Shown: in pieces, positions 1 to 8,833 of the stretch
Numbering within the stretch: position 1 is the stretch's first letter
Layout of the letters: each line of letters opens with the position of its first letter
NCBI GenBank assembly: GCA_003557605.1
Contig: PWNW01000142.1
Location: 1-20,768 of the forward strand
From: Spirochaetaceae bacterium
Lineage (GTDB): Bacteria; Spirochaetota; Spirochaetia; PWKH01
Length of the DNA stretch: 20,768 nucleotides
Direction of reading: 5' to 3'
The notes under the pieces: model-generated
What the model was told of the DNA's origin: nothing
Databases searched by the model: none
The model's input: the letters and a program-made list of their open reading frames with translations, nothing else
Position numbers and translations under genes: made by a program

Positions 1-95
1 CGTCAAGATAATTATTCAGTATTAATGGGCAGACTGCAGGAAATAGACTATATTCTGCTGATATTACCCGTGATACAATAATATTGGAGGTGCTT

Positions 96-746
96 ATGAC
101 CTTCCTGGTGATTATCGCTGCTGCGTACTTGTACGGAAGCATTAATCTTTCCGTGCTGCTCTGCCGCAGGCTGAAGCATCAGGATATCAGGGAATCAGGC
201 ACCGGAAGCGCAGGAACTGCCAGTACTGCACGGACCCTTGGAATCCAGTGGGCGGCTCTGGTGTTTTTCTTTGACCTGTCAAAAAGCGTACTTCCCCTGA
301 TGCTGCTCAGCCTCTATACCGATTCACTGGTGCTTCAGCTTATCGTTTCGGTCGCTGCAATTCTCGGACACTGCAGACCGCTGTTCTTTCAGTTCAGGGG
401 AGGGGGCGGGGTAGTGACCGCCATGGGGGTGTTTTTCTATTTGGTTCCAGCGGAGTTTGCGGTTTCTCTTGCTGCGTCATTTCTCTTTGTGCGGCTGGTG
501 CTTTCCCGGTACGATCACCCGATCGGCCAATGGGTGCCGATTGTGTTTTTCATTCTGACCCCTGCGGTGACGCTGCTGTCCGGTTACTTCCCAGCTGCTG
601 AGATAGCAGGACCGGTATCATTCGGAGGGAAACCGTGGTATCTTGCTGCTGCTGTGCTTGGCATTGGGATATGCATCATGCTGCTTAATATGCATGTTGC
701 CCGGAGCAAAATCAGGGAAACAGCCGGTCACAAAAGAAAAAAGTAA
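96..746 (+). CDS. PlsY-like glycerol-3-phosphate acyltransferase, divergent
   Basis: This is a 216-residue polytopic membrane protein of the PlsY family. The family transfers an acyl group from acyl-phosphate to glycerol-3-phosphate, the first acylation in phospholipid synthesis. Visible are an N-terminal membrane segment with YLYGSIN (11-17), motif 1 DIRESGTGSAGTAS (30-43), a membrane-embedded D60-x-x-K63, and motif 2 GHCRPLFFQFRGGGG (91-105). The start is ATG 96, with GGAGG at 86-90 five bases upstream; a TTG at 84 overlaps that ribosome site and is unlikely. Key motifs deviate from the family: GSGNxGATN is replaced by a Ser/Thr-rich version, GGKG reads GGGG, and the C-terminal Asn/Arg/Glu motif is poorly kept. 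It may be a paralogue with a changed substrate. The fold call is firm; the activity is uncertain. Its end overlaps the opposing gene by 19 bp. Confidence 0.8.
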   Translation: MTFLVIIAAAYLYGSINLSVLLCRRLKHQDIRESGTGSAGTASTARTLGIQWAALVFFFDLSKSVLPLMLLSLYTDSLVLQLIVSVAAILGHCRPLFFQFRGGGGVVTAMGVFFYLVPAEFAVSLAASFLFVRLVLSRYDHPIGQWVPIVFFILTPAVTLLSGYFPAAEIAGPVSFGGKPWYLAAAVLGIGICIMLLNMHVARSKIRETAGHKRKK

Positions 747-1504
747 CTTACTGCCTGAAGAATGACGGCGGTGCATATTCCTACCGTCAGGTTGTCGTCA
801 ACGTCCTTTGAAAAGAGCTCTACGAGGGCAGCCGCTGCTGCTCCAGCAAAGAGATACACCTCAGGAAAGGGAATCAGCACATATATGATGTATCCGGCAT
901 ACAGTGAGCCGAGGACGAAACCCAGTGTTCCCTCAAGTGTGCGATGATTGAGAAGCCGAATCCTGCCGTAGCGAAGTCCGATGAGTTTTCCGAACAGGTC
1001 GCCGATGGAGAAAAAGACCAGAGAAAGATAGGATATCGGAGGTGAGAAGACGAGAAAGAGGATGAAACAGGTAAGCAGAAAAGTCGTGACCGAGGAGAAT
1101 TTCTTCCGTTCTCCCTTTTTGAAGAGTCTGTCCATATTCACTGAGGAAAACATTCTTACCATGTCCGTGATCACCGCCGTCAGCGCTAACAATCCAATGA
1201 GAGCAAGCACCAGTCGAGTGCCCAAGTGAATTTCTATGGGGATGAACAGCACGGCAAAGGGCCGCAGGATGATTCTCCACAGTTTCTGCTCCGTATGGGA
1301 GGTGTCAGTTTCCCGCCGTTCCTGTTTTACCAGCAGAAAGGAAGGAACCAGCATCATAAGAGACACTGCTCCTGCCCACAGCGGAATCTGCTGGAGCATT
1401 GAGAGGATCAGAGCGAAGGAGAAGAACAGCAGCAGTGAAGCAGGGATGCTGCGGGTGGATGCTGCAGCCAGGACGGCTGATGCAGTCAGCAAGATATACA
1501 CCAT
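728..1504 (-). CDS. Dgk1/dolichol kinase-like (SEC59/VTE5 type) membrane protein
   Basis: This 258-residue protein is almost wholly hydrophobic, with about seven membrane segments. The C-terminal half carries the signature of the CTP-dependent lipid kinase / phosphatidate cytidylyltransferase-like family: TDMVR (113-117), GERKKFSS (131-138), IGDLFGKLIGLRYGR (167-181), a TLEG motif (189-192) where relatives usually have KSLEG, and a late ELFSKDVDDNL stretch (229-239). Relatives phosphorylate dolichol, phytol or diacylglycerol; the substrate here cannot be read from sequence. The ATG at 1504 follows an in-frame TAG 12 bases upstream, so the start is well bounded, although the nearest purine-rich ribosome site (GGGAG) is rather far away. 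It lies 46 bp downstream of the HD-GYP gene on the same strand and may be co-transcribed. It converges with the PlsY-like gene, so both neighbours concern membrane lipid. Confidence 0.7.
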   Translation of the reverse strand: MVYILLTASAVLAAASTRSIPASLLLFFSFALILSMLQQIPLWAGAVSLMMLVPSFLLVKQERRETDTSHTEQKLWRIILRPFAVLFIPIEIHLGTRLVLALIGLLALTAVITDMVRMFSSVNMDRLFKKGERKKFSSVTTFLLTCFILFLVFSPPISYLSLVFFSIGDLFGKLIGLRYGRIRLLNHRTLEGTLGFVLGSLYAGYIIYVLIPFPEVYLFAGAAAAALVELFSKDVDDNLTVGICTAVILQAVSYFFLL

Positions 1505-1550
1505 GAATATATGCTATGACACTCCCGGGGTATCTGCAAGATGATAAGTG

Positions 1551-2645
1551 CTAATTTGATGATTCAAAGATCTCTTTGAACAGATGCTCGTGTTCGATAA
1601 ACACCTGAAATATATTGGGGTCAAAATGGATCCCCGACTGCCTGCTCATGATGGAGAGAGTTTTTTCATGGGAAAATGCTTCTTTGTAGGGGCGTTTTGA
1701 CCTCAGGGCATCATAATTATCTGCTACAGCCATGATTCGTGCCGGAAGGGGAATATCGCATCCTTTTAACCCCTTTGGGTATCCCGTACCGTCCCATTTT
1801 TCATGATGGTATCTGGTAACTTCCATCCCGATTTCCAGAAACTTATTGTCAGGGTATCGGTTGTGAACTTCCTGCAGGGTGTTGTTTCCGATTTCGGTAT
1901 GGGATTTCATGATCTCATATTCTTTCTCACTCAAAATCCCCTGTTTCCGCAGGATGGCGTCATCGATACCCACTTTTCCGATGTCATGAAGGGGACTTGC
2001 TTTGAAGATGTTGTCAATAAATTCATCGGTAATCATTTCCTGGTACTCAGGGACATCCTTCAGCTTTTCTGCAAGCAGTCGGCAGAAAGCTGCAACCCGG
2101 TCAATATGGTATCCAGTATCGGAATCACGGGATTCCGCAAGCTTTGCCAGCGCATAGATGGTGGCAACCTGGCTTTCGGTAATTTCATCAACCTTGTTCC
2201 TCACCAGCTGTTCCAGCTGGCGGTTGTAGGTCTCCAGCTGACGCTGAAGATTGTACAGTTTTACGTGGGTATTGAGCCGTGCCCTGATTTCATCCGTATC
2301 AAAGGGTTTAGTGATGTAGTCAACAGCTCCTACAGAAAATGCGTGCACCTTGTTTTCGTAGCTGTTTACTGCGCTGAGAAATATTACGGGTATGTCCTTG
2401 AGCCTCTCATTCTGTTTTATGGTGCTGCAGAATTCAAACCCGTCAATGCCCGGCATCATGATATCAAGCAGGATGATATCAGGGAGATCGTCGCTTTCAA
2501 GGATTTTGAATGCCATGTCGGCATTGACTGCTGCTTTTCTGCGGTATCCCTTGGGCAGTGCGCTGTTTACTATCTCGATGGTCTCCGGACTGTCGTCTAC
2601 AATCAATATGGTTGTTTTCTGTTCAAGCAAGGCAATCTCTTCCAT
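1551..2645 (-). CDS. Response regulator with HD-GYP cyclic-di-GMP phosphodiesterase output
   Basis: This 364-residue cytoplasmic regulator has an N-terminal receiver (about 12-128), a helical linker (128-160) and an HD-GYP domain (about 160-360). The receiver has the acidic pair D17/D18, phosphoacceptor D61 (LLDIMMPG), S91 and K113. The HD-GYP domain has H180, H220-D221 in SPLHDIGK, H249, H280-H281, GTGYP (286-290) and VADNYDAL (307-314), so its metal ligands look complete. HD-GYP enzymes hydrolyse cyclic di-GMP, and phosphorylation of the receiver would be expected to control this. The start ATG 2645 has AGGA about seven bases upstream, and only 12 bases separate it from the stop of the hybrid kinase gene, which points to co-transcription. 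It is the only clear enzymatic output in the kinase cluster. Confidence 0.93.
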   Translation of the reverse strand: MEEIALLEQKTTILIVDDSPETIEIVNSALPKGYRRKAAVNADMAFKILESDDLPDIILLDIMMPGIDGFEFCSTIKQNERLKDIPVIFLSAVNSYENKVHAFSVGAVDYITKPFDTDEIRARLNTHVKLYNLQRQLETYNRQLEQLVRNKVDEITESQVATIYALAKLAESRDSDTGYHIDRVAAFCRLLAEKLKDVPEYQEMITDEFIDNIFKASPLHDIGKVGIDDAILRKQGILSEKEYEIMKSHTEIGNNTLQEVHNRYPDNKFLEIGMEVTRYHHEKWDGTGYPKGLKGCDIPLPARIMAVADNYDALRSKRPYKEAFSHEKTLSIMSRQSGIHFDPNIFQVFIEHEHLFKEIFESSN

Positions 2646-2657
2646 GTGGTCATCCTG

Positions 2658-5213
2658 TCAGGAAAAATAGGTTTTAAAGAAATTCTTAATGCTCTCAGAT
2701 GCACGGTCATAGTCAAAGCTGACCAAGAGCGGCTCCAGCTGCTCCAGGAACTGCTGGACCTGATCATCAGTTTCATAGGTGCCCAGGGAGGTAAATACCT
2801 CATTGGCAGCTAAATCGTACTGGTCCAGCAGCTGTATAAGAGAAGAAAAATCTTTTTTCAACTGATCCCTGGACACTGGAGTTTTATTCATCATCGGGGC
2901 ATCTTTCTTGGACAGATAATCAGCTGCCGCAAAGCGTATGCGCGCAGACTCTTTATCAAGACGGATGAGGAGCTGCTGCATAGAGGTGCTGTCTCCACGT
3001 GAAGAGGTCTCCTCCATCATTCTGCAGGTTTCATAGAGTGAAGCCGCCCCGATGTACCCTGCAACGCCCTTCATGGTGTGGGCTATATGTTCTGCTTCAG
3101 CCCAGGCGGCGCCTTCTGCAGCCTTCTGGAGCTCCCTGACTTGCTGCTCATGGTTGGAAAGAAACCGGGAGAGTATGTTCCTGTACAGCTGGATGTCGTT
3201 GTCAATACGCTGTAAGGCAAGAGAGGTGTTCAATACCTCATGTATCTCAGGGGCGGGCTGAGAGACGGAGACCCAGCTTGCAATTTTCTCAGTAAACTTA
3301 ACAAAGTCAATTGGTTTGGGCAGATAGTCGTTCATTCCTGCATCCAGGCACCGCTTCTTTTCCCCTTCAAGGGTGTTTGCCGTAACGGCAATGATCGGCA
3401 GTTTTTCATAGGCAGGGTTTATCCGGATTCTGCGTACAGTTTCATATCCGCTGATCCCAGGGAGGTGTATATCCATCAGCACCACATCATAGGTGTCTTC
3501 CTCAAGGGCGGAAAGGCCCTCCTCTCCGGAGGAGGCAATGCGGGGAACAGCTCCGATGCTGCGCAGCAGATGATCGATGAGTTCCTGATTAAGCAGGTTG
3601 TCCTCAACAACAAGCACCTTGATGCCCTCAAGGTCTCCAGGATGAGGCTGCGTGCGTACGTTATCAGAAGGCACAGAAGCTTCACTGCTTGTCTTCACAG
3701 CGGTCAGTTTGACAGCCAAGGTGATGGAAGTTCCTTTCCCAATTTCAGATGTGATCTTCAGATCTGCTCCGATCAGGTCAGAAAACTGTTTTGCAGAGGT
3801 CAGTCCAAGTCCAGCACCTGTTTTGCTGAGAAATGATGCGGGACAGGCAACGTAGAAGGGCTGAAATATCCTTTCCATATGTTCAGGTGCGATGCCGATG
3901 CCGGTATCAGAGATGGTGAAGCGCACTTCAGCAGAATCTTCAGACAGGCTGACAAGCTCAGCTTTCAGTGCAATGGTTCCCTGAACTGAATACTGAACGG
4001 CATTTTCAATGATTTTCTTCAAGATATGGTGAATCCGATTAACTTTACCAATCAGCATTTCAGGAAGGGAAGGGTCAATGTCCATGTGAACTTCTATCGG
4101 TTTCCCCAGTGCCAGTTCCCGGGTTTGTTCGCAGAGGGACTGCATGGTATTCCTGATGTTAAAGGGGCTTGCTCCCTCGGTATCAATGTTCCGCTGGGTT
4201 CCGTAAATCGTAAGGAGCTCCTGGATCACATGTATCAGCTCCTGGGAGGACTCACGTATTTTCCGCATGTATCCCCGGACTTCTGCCAGGGAATCGGTCC
4301 GGTCTGCAAGCTGGGAGAATCCCATGACGGCATTCAGCGGGGTAAGCAGGGTATGGCCGGCATTTTCCAGGAACCCTGGAGTGCTTTCCTCGGCCGTCTT
4401 GGGGTTCTCTTGTGAGAGTTCATGCTGAAGTACGCACAGCCCGGTGATGCGGCCTCTTCGGTTGCACAGACTTGTAAAGCATCCGGTTACCTGCATCTCA
4501 GTACCGTCACATTTCTCTTCGAAGGATGATGAGCTTGCGGTTCCGGAGTCAAAGGCCTGTGCCATCTGGGATTTCTTTTCTGAAGCAGTTTTCCTGAAAA
4601 GATCAGCTGCCTTCATACCGGCAATATCTCCGGGGTCAATGCGGTAGAGCATGGAAAATGCGCTGTTTGCCGCAGTGATTTCCATGGTTTCCAACAGCTC
4701 CTCAAGCACCTTTTCTCGGTGCTTGATGTTCATCCATTCAATGGGAGTACTGAACATGATGAAGCATATTCCGATGAAGGGATTGGAGAACAGCGGAGAA
4801 AAAAAATCAGTCCCGGGAGCAGCGTTCAGCAGTTTTGCTTCCTGGAGGCTGTTGATTTCCGTTTTGAACCCGATGAGTTTATTAACCTGCCCCTGGATGT
4901 CAAGCATCGGATAGATGCAGGAGTAATCATGGTAGATTTCACCGGTTTTTTTCCTGTTGATCAGTAAGCCGCTCCAGGGTTTTCCCGAAAGGACCGTATC
5001 CCAGAGGTTTTTATATTGAGATGCCGCAGTCTGACCGCTGCTGAGCATGCTGGGGTTTTTCCCGATGACCTCAACAGGATCATATCCCGTCATCTCAGTA
5101 AATCCGGTATTTACATATTCTACCGTTCCGGATGCATCGGTTACTAGCAAAGCATCGGATGCCTGTACCCCAATATCATGAAGGGTCTGGAAATCTGAAT
5201 TGCTCATCTGCAC
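2658..5213 (-). CDS. Hybrid sensor kinase: PAS-PAS-HisKA-HATPase-REC-Hpt
   Basis: This 851-residue protein shows no membrane segment. In order: a PAS domain (about 10-125), a second PAS-like region (about 170-265), a HisKA-like helix pair with H287, an ATPase domain with N404, DTGIG (436-440) and GAGLGL (466-471), a receiver (530-650) with E537/D538, D581, T611 and K633, and an Hpt domain with H712 (AHTMKG). A final ~75-residue helical tail follows. The H-box reads GHTLLTPLN where the family normally has HELRTPLN: the His is kept but the adjacent Glu, the usual catalytic base, is Thr. Autokinase activity is therefore in doubt, while the receiver and Hpt could still pass phosphate from another kinase to the downstream HD-GYP receiver. 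The start may be ATG 5213 or ATG 5207; the AGGGAAG ribosome site is spaced better for 5207. Confidence 0.92.
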   Translation of the reverse strand: MQMSNSDFQTLHDIGVQASDALLVTDASGTVEYVNTGFTEMTGYDPVEVIGKNPSMLSSGQTAASQYKNLWDTVLSGKPWSGLLINRKKTGEIYHDYSCIYPMLDIQGQVNKLIGFKTEINSLQEAKLLNAAPGTDFFSPLFSNPFIGICFIMFSTPIEWMNIKHREKVLEELLETMEITAANSAFSMLYRIDPGDIAGMKAADLFRKTASEKKSQMAQAFDSGTASSSSFEEKCDGTEMQVTGCFTSLCNRRGRITGLCVLQHELSQENPKTAEESTPGFLENAGHTLLTPLNAVMGFSQLADRTDSLAEVRGYMRKIRESSQELIHVIQELLTIYGTQRNIDTEGASPFNIRNTMQSLCEQTRELALGKPIEVHMDIDPSLPEMLIGKVNRIHHILKKIIENAVQYSVQGTIALKAELVSLSEDSAEVRFTISDTGIGIAPEHMERIFQPFYVACPASFLSKTGAGLGLTSAKQFSDLIGADLKITSEIGKGTSITLAVKLTAVKTSSEASVPSDNVRTQPHPGDLEGIKVLVVEDNLLNQELIDHLLRSIGAVPRIASSGEEGLSALEEDTYDVVLMDIHLPGISGYETVRRIRINPAYEKLPIIAVTANTLEGEKKRCLDAGMNDYLPKPIDFVKFTEKIASWVSVSQPAPEIHEVLNTSLALQRIDNDIQLYRNILSRFLSNHEQQVRELQKAAEGAAWAEAEHIAHTMKGVAGYIGAASLYETCRMMEETSSRGDSTSMQQLLIRLDKESARIRFAAADYLSKKDAPMMNKTPVSRDQLKKDFSSLIQLLDQYDLAANEVFTSLGTYETDDQVQQFLEQLEPLLVSFDYDRASESIKNFFKTYFS

Positions 5214-5281
5214 TTCCCTGGTCTGCAGGCGCTCTGCATCAGGAGGCAGAATGCCGGCTGACCTGTAACTTTATACATTCC

Positions 5282-5310
5282 ACCATAGCCGTAACCATGG
5301 GTTTTGGCAA
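5282..5310 (-). promoter_or_regulatory. Possible promoter ahead of the hybrid kinase gene
   Basis: In the 133-bp gap between the two kinase genes the minus strand reads TTGCCA, 17 bases, TATGGT. The -35 is good and the -10 is weak. It would give the hybrid kinase/HD-GYP pair its own transcript, but read-through from upstream is equally possible. Confidence 0.3.
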
Positions 5311-5346
5311 GTAAATAGTATCGGTATTTCTTCCCTGGAAATGCGG

Positions 5347-8300
5347 TTACCGATAGAGCACCTCCTGAATTTTTTTATCCAGTTCGGCAGCAGTAAAGGG
5401 TTTCTGGATAAAATGCAGTTTTTCATGCAGAACTTCCTGGTGAGGCAGCACATCGGCGGTATATCCCGACATGAAGAGAATGCTGATGTCATTGTAGAGA
5501 GAGGCAATTTCCCTGGAGAATTCATATCCGTTCATTCCCGGCATCACAACATCGGTTATCAGGAGGTCGAGTTTCAGCTGGATGGTCTTTGCCAGTTCAA
5601 GGGCTTCCTTAGGGGAGGCGGCGGTGTACACATGGTGGCCCATCTTTTTCAGGATGGTCTTCACCAGGGTGAGTATGTTCTGATCATCCTCCACCACCAG
5701 AGCGGCAATGATCCCCGGATGATATATACGTCCGTGGGGCTGGTCTGAAACGGGTTCTTCGGAAGAATCAGCGCTTCTGGGAAGCAGTACGGTTACCGTT
5801 GTTCCCTGTGAAGGGGCACTTTTGATAAACACCTCCCCTCCGTTCTGGGCAGCTATTCCGTAGACCATGGAAAGACCGAGACCGGTGCCCTCTCCCAGGC
5901 GTTTTGTGGTGAAAAAGGGTTCGAAGGCCTTGTCCAGCACATCCTGGTTCATGCCGGCTCCGGTATCCCTGATGCAGAGCTCCGTCATCTTTCCGTTCTC
6001 AGAAATCCTGTTGCTGGTGCTGATGATGATTTCTCCATGATTTTTAATTGCGTCCCGGGCATTCAGGCAGAGGTTTATCAGCACCTGGTCGAGCTGTGCC
6101 GGGTCGATCCAAGTATTCCACAGCGACTGCTCAAGGTGGAGAATGAGCTCAATCTCTTCACCGATGAGCCGTTTCAGCATGGTTGTCATGCTGACCACAG
6201 CATGGTTCATGTTCAATATCTGCGGCCGTACCGCCTGTTTGCGGGCATAGGCCAGGAGCTGTCTTGTCAGGTTGGCGGATTTCTCAGCAGCCTGGAGAAT
6301 CATTTCCAGGCTGCTGCGCAGGGAGCTCTCCGGTAAGGCTTCTTCCAATGCCAGTTCGGCATGTCCGATAATGGCCTGAAGCATGTTGTTGAAGTCATGG
6401 GCAACTCCCCCGGCCAGGCGTCCGACCGATTCCATTTTGCTGGTCTGGGCAAGCTGCTCCTGAAGCCGCTCATGCTGCTGTTCCGCCTGCTTTCGTTGGG
6501 TGATCACCTCGGTATATACGATAATTCCACCAATCTCACCCTCAGAAGTGAACCAGGGCCTGCATTCCCAGCTGGTCCATTCAAGCGTACCGTCGGAGCG
6601 CTGGAAATGATCATCATCCCTGGAGATGACTTCCCCCGCCAGACAGCGGCGGTGCACATCACGCCATTTCTTCGGAAGGTCGGGAAACACCTCATAATGG
6701 TGCCTGCCGATGATGTTTTCCTGTATTCCGAACTCATCCAGGTAGCGCTGACTGACAAAGATATAGTTCAGATCCCGGTCATGGACTGCTATGGCGCTTC
6801 TGGTGTGCTCAATAATATATCTCATCATTTCTTCATAGTGCTTCCGCTGTGAAATATCCTGATGGGTGCCGGAGAATATCCTGGGGGTTCCCTCGATGGT
6901 CCATTCGGGGATGCTTCCTCGGGCGTACACCCAGATCCATCTTCCGTCCTTATGGCGCATGCGGATTTCACACTCAAAAAATTCAAGTTCCCTGGCTTCA
7001 AGCTTGTCGCTGAGTTTCTTCACCATTCGTGCATCTTCCGGATGAGTCAGCCTTCTCCAGGTATCCATAGTCACCGGGGAGAGTTCCTGAATGGAGTACC
7101 CAAGCATGGCAGCCCAGGTCTCATTGACCGTCAGTTCTTTTGTTTCAAGGTTATGCTCCCAGATGCCGACCTTAGTCCCGTCAATGATGCTGTTGAGCCG
7201 TCGGCTCTCAGTGACAAGCCGCTTCTCTATGTCAAGTTTAGTCAGTGCCTCAGCAAGCAGATTTGCCGCCACCTTAAGCAGCGAAACCTGTGAAGGGTCC
7301 CAGTCTTTATGCCTTGTGACTGCGTCAAATCCCAGCATTCCTAGTATCCTGCCTTCGATGCGTATCGGCAGCAGCAGGATGGACTTAATGTTCTCTTCAA
7401 GAAGCAGCTGTTTCTCGTCCTCGGCCTCAGGAGGAAGATCCTCGATGCTGCTGAATGCAATTTCATCACCGGTATCCATGAGAGAGACAATATAGCGATA
7501 CTTTTCCGGCAGGGTTCTGCGGTACAGGTCGAACACAGAGGCTGTTCCGGGACTGCACCATTCGTTGGTCATGGTGAAATATTCAAAATTGTCCGATGCC
7601 AGCAGTACATAGCTTCGTTCAACTTTCAGCAGTTCACCGAACTGCTGCAGCATCCTGTCGGTTTTTTCTGCAAAGGTTGATTCATCGGCACTGAGAAAGT
7701 CAAAGGAGGTCTCAGCAATTACCTGCTGAAAAGCATGCTGCATCTCCTCTTTCATGCGCTGATTCACCTGCAGTGAGATATCCTGAAAAAAGACGCTTAT
7801 CCCGTTTTCTGAATAATAGATGTTTACGTTCAGCCAGACCTTGAGGATTTCATCATATTTCTCAGCTTGTATATGCCGTTTTTCATAAGCAGCCTGCAGC
7901 ATGAGTCCGCCGATCTCCGTATCCGCCAGCTCCGGGAACAGGTCCCAGATCTTGTTCCCGATAAGCTCTTCTGCCGGTGTGCCGAGGATTTCCGCAGCCC
8001 GCTGATTCACATACACGTAATGCCATGAACTGTCGAAGGATGTAAAGGCATCCTGAATACGTTCCAGGGTTTCCCTCATGGTCCGTGCTGATTCCATTAG
8101 GGCAAGTTCTGCTGTCTTCTTTTCAGTAATGTCTCGGCAGATGCAGAGGTACACCGGTTCATCATGGATCCGTATCGGGGTGATGGAAACCTCTACATCA
8201 TAACAGGATCCGTCTTTCCTCCGATGCTTTGATTCTATGACTGTTTCGGAAAACTTTTCTGCAGAAAATTCCCGCTTGATGTCATCCTCAGTGGCCAGAA

Positions 8301-8748
8301 GATCGTAGTCCCAGGTATGCAGTGATTTAAGTTCCTCCTCGGAGTACCCGATCATGGAACAGAACCTGCTGTTGGCGGTTTTTACCTGGTGGTTGAGGTT
8401 AATTACCACCACGCCGTCACGGGAATGTTCAAAAAAAGAGGCGGCGCAGTAGTAGAACTTCGGGACCTCACGGATGATGCTGAGAAAATGGGTTTCTCCA
8501 TGCAGCGGCATGGAGGAGGTCTCAATTTCTGCGGTAATCTGTCCTTTGCCGGGGATGGTAAACTCGCATGTCCCGATACCAGCATGGATAACCGGTATGA
8601 TGCCGGGAGAGAGCGCCGAAACATGCTTTCCCAAAAGTGTGCTGGTATTCAGCAGTGCTGCTGCCCTGCTGTTTATGGAAACAACGGTCCCCCCATGGTC
8701 TGTAAGAACAGCTGCCGCCGGCAGATATTCCAGTGAAAAAACATTCAT
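5347..8748 (-). CDS. Multi-PAS/GAF sensor histidine kinase with C-terminal receiver
   Basis: This 1133-residue protein shows no clear membrane segment. From ATG 8748 the order is PAS (6-93), PAS (103-213), PAS (223-328), GAF (343-508), PAS_3-like (515-638), PAS (640-758), HisKA (773-838), ATPase (880-991) and receiver (1014-1133). Catalytic parts look complete: H784 in VAHDFNN, N896, D928-x-G-x-G, a GEGTGLGL loop (952-959), and receiver E1020/D1021, D1066 and K1116. The VAHDFNN type of H-box is common in PAS kinases with an attached receiver. A GTG at 8784 would add 12 residues (a Cys-rich MKKCTSSVYCGC-type stretch) but has no ribosome site. ATG 8748 begins exactly at the first PAS and has a TATACT box 8 bases upstream, so I prefer it. 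The ligands are unknown. It lies 85 bp after the membrane kinase gene. Confidence 0.9.
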   Translation of the reverse strand: MNVFSLEYLPAAAVLTDHGGTVVSINSRAAALLNTSTLLGKHVSALSPGIIPVIHAGIGTCEFTIPGKGQITAEIETSSMPLHGETHFLSIIREVPKFYYCAASFFEHSRDGVVVINLNHQVKTANSRFCSMIGYSEEELKSLHTWDYDLLATEDDIKREFSAEKFSETVIESKHRRKDGSCYDVEVSITPIRIHDEPVYLCICRDITEKKTAELALMESARTMRETLERIQDAFTSFDSSWHYVYVNQRAAEILGTPAEELIGNKIWDLFPELADTEIGGLMLQAAYEKRHIQAEKYDEILKVWLNVNIYYSENGISVFFQDISLQVNQRMKEEMQHAFQQVIAETSFDFLSADESTFAEKTDRMLQQFGELLKVERSYVLLASDNFEYFTMTNEWCSPGTASVFDLYRRTLPEKYRYIVSLMDTGDEIAFSSIEDLPPEAEDEKQLLLEENIKSILLLPIRIEGRILGMLGFDAVTRHKDWDPSQVSLLKVAANLLAEALTKLDIEKRLVTESRRLNSIIDGTKVGIWEHNLETKELTVNETWAAMLGYSIQELSPVTMDTWRRLTHPEDARMVKKLSDKLEARELEFFECEIRMRHKDGRWIWVYARGSIPEWTIEGTPRIFSGTHQDISQRKHYEEMMRYIIEHTRSAIAVHDRDLNYIFVSQRYLDEFGIQENIIGRHHYEVFPDLPKKWRDVHRRCLAGEVISRDDDHFQRSDGTLEWTSWECRPWFTSEGEIGGIIVYTEVITQRKQAEQQHERLQEQLAQTSKMESVGRLAGGVAHDFNNMLQAIIGHAELALEEALPESSLRSSLEMILQAAEKSANLTRQLLAYARKQAVRPQILNMNHAVVSMTTMLKRLIGEEIELILHLEQSLWNTWIDPAQLDQVLINLCLNARDAIKNHGEIIISTSNRISENGKMTELCIRDTGAGMNQDVLDKAFEPFFTTKRLGEGTGLGLSMVYGIAAQNGGEVFIKSAPSQGTTVTVLLPRSADSSEEPVSDQPHGRIYHPGIIAALVVEDDQNILTLVKTILKKMGHHVYTAASPKEALELAKTIQLKLDLLITDVVMPGMNGYEFSREIASLYNDISILFMSGYTADVLPHQEVLHEKLHFIQKPFTAAELDKKIQEVLYR

Positions 8749-8756
8749 GCAACCAC

Positions 8757-8762
8757 AGTATA
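8757..8762 (-). promoter_or_regulatory. Candidate -10 box for the multi-PAS kinase gene, close to its ATG
   Basis: TATACT on the minus strand lies 8 bases upstream of ATG 8748, with no ribosome-binding sequence and no good -35. If used, the mRNA would begin at or next to the start codon. The same arrangement occurs before two other genes here (11782 and 16501). Confidence 0.35.
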
Positions 8763-8833
8763 CGCTACTTGTGCATTTTTTCACAGGGGATATGAAAGAA
8801 TTTCACCAAAGAAACTGCTGTCATCCGAAAAGG

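Noticed and set aside
1..81. Open frame of 26 codons ending TAA just before the PlsY-like gene, possibly the tail of an upstream gene.
   Set aside because: Too short to recognise, and such a run is expected by chance. No other support.
8749..8784. GTG start at 8784 for the multi-PAS kinase.
   Set aside because: It has no ribosome site, and the added residues are not part of the PAS domain. It remains possible.
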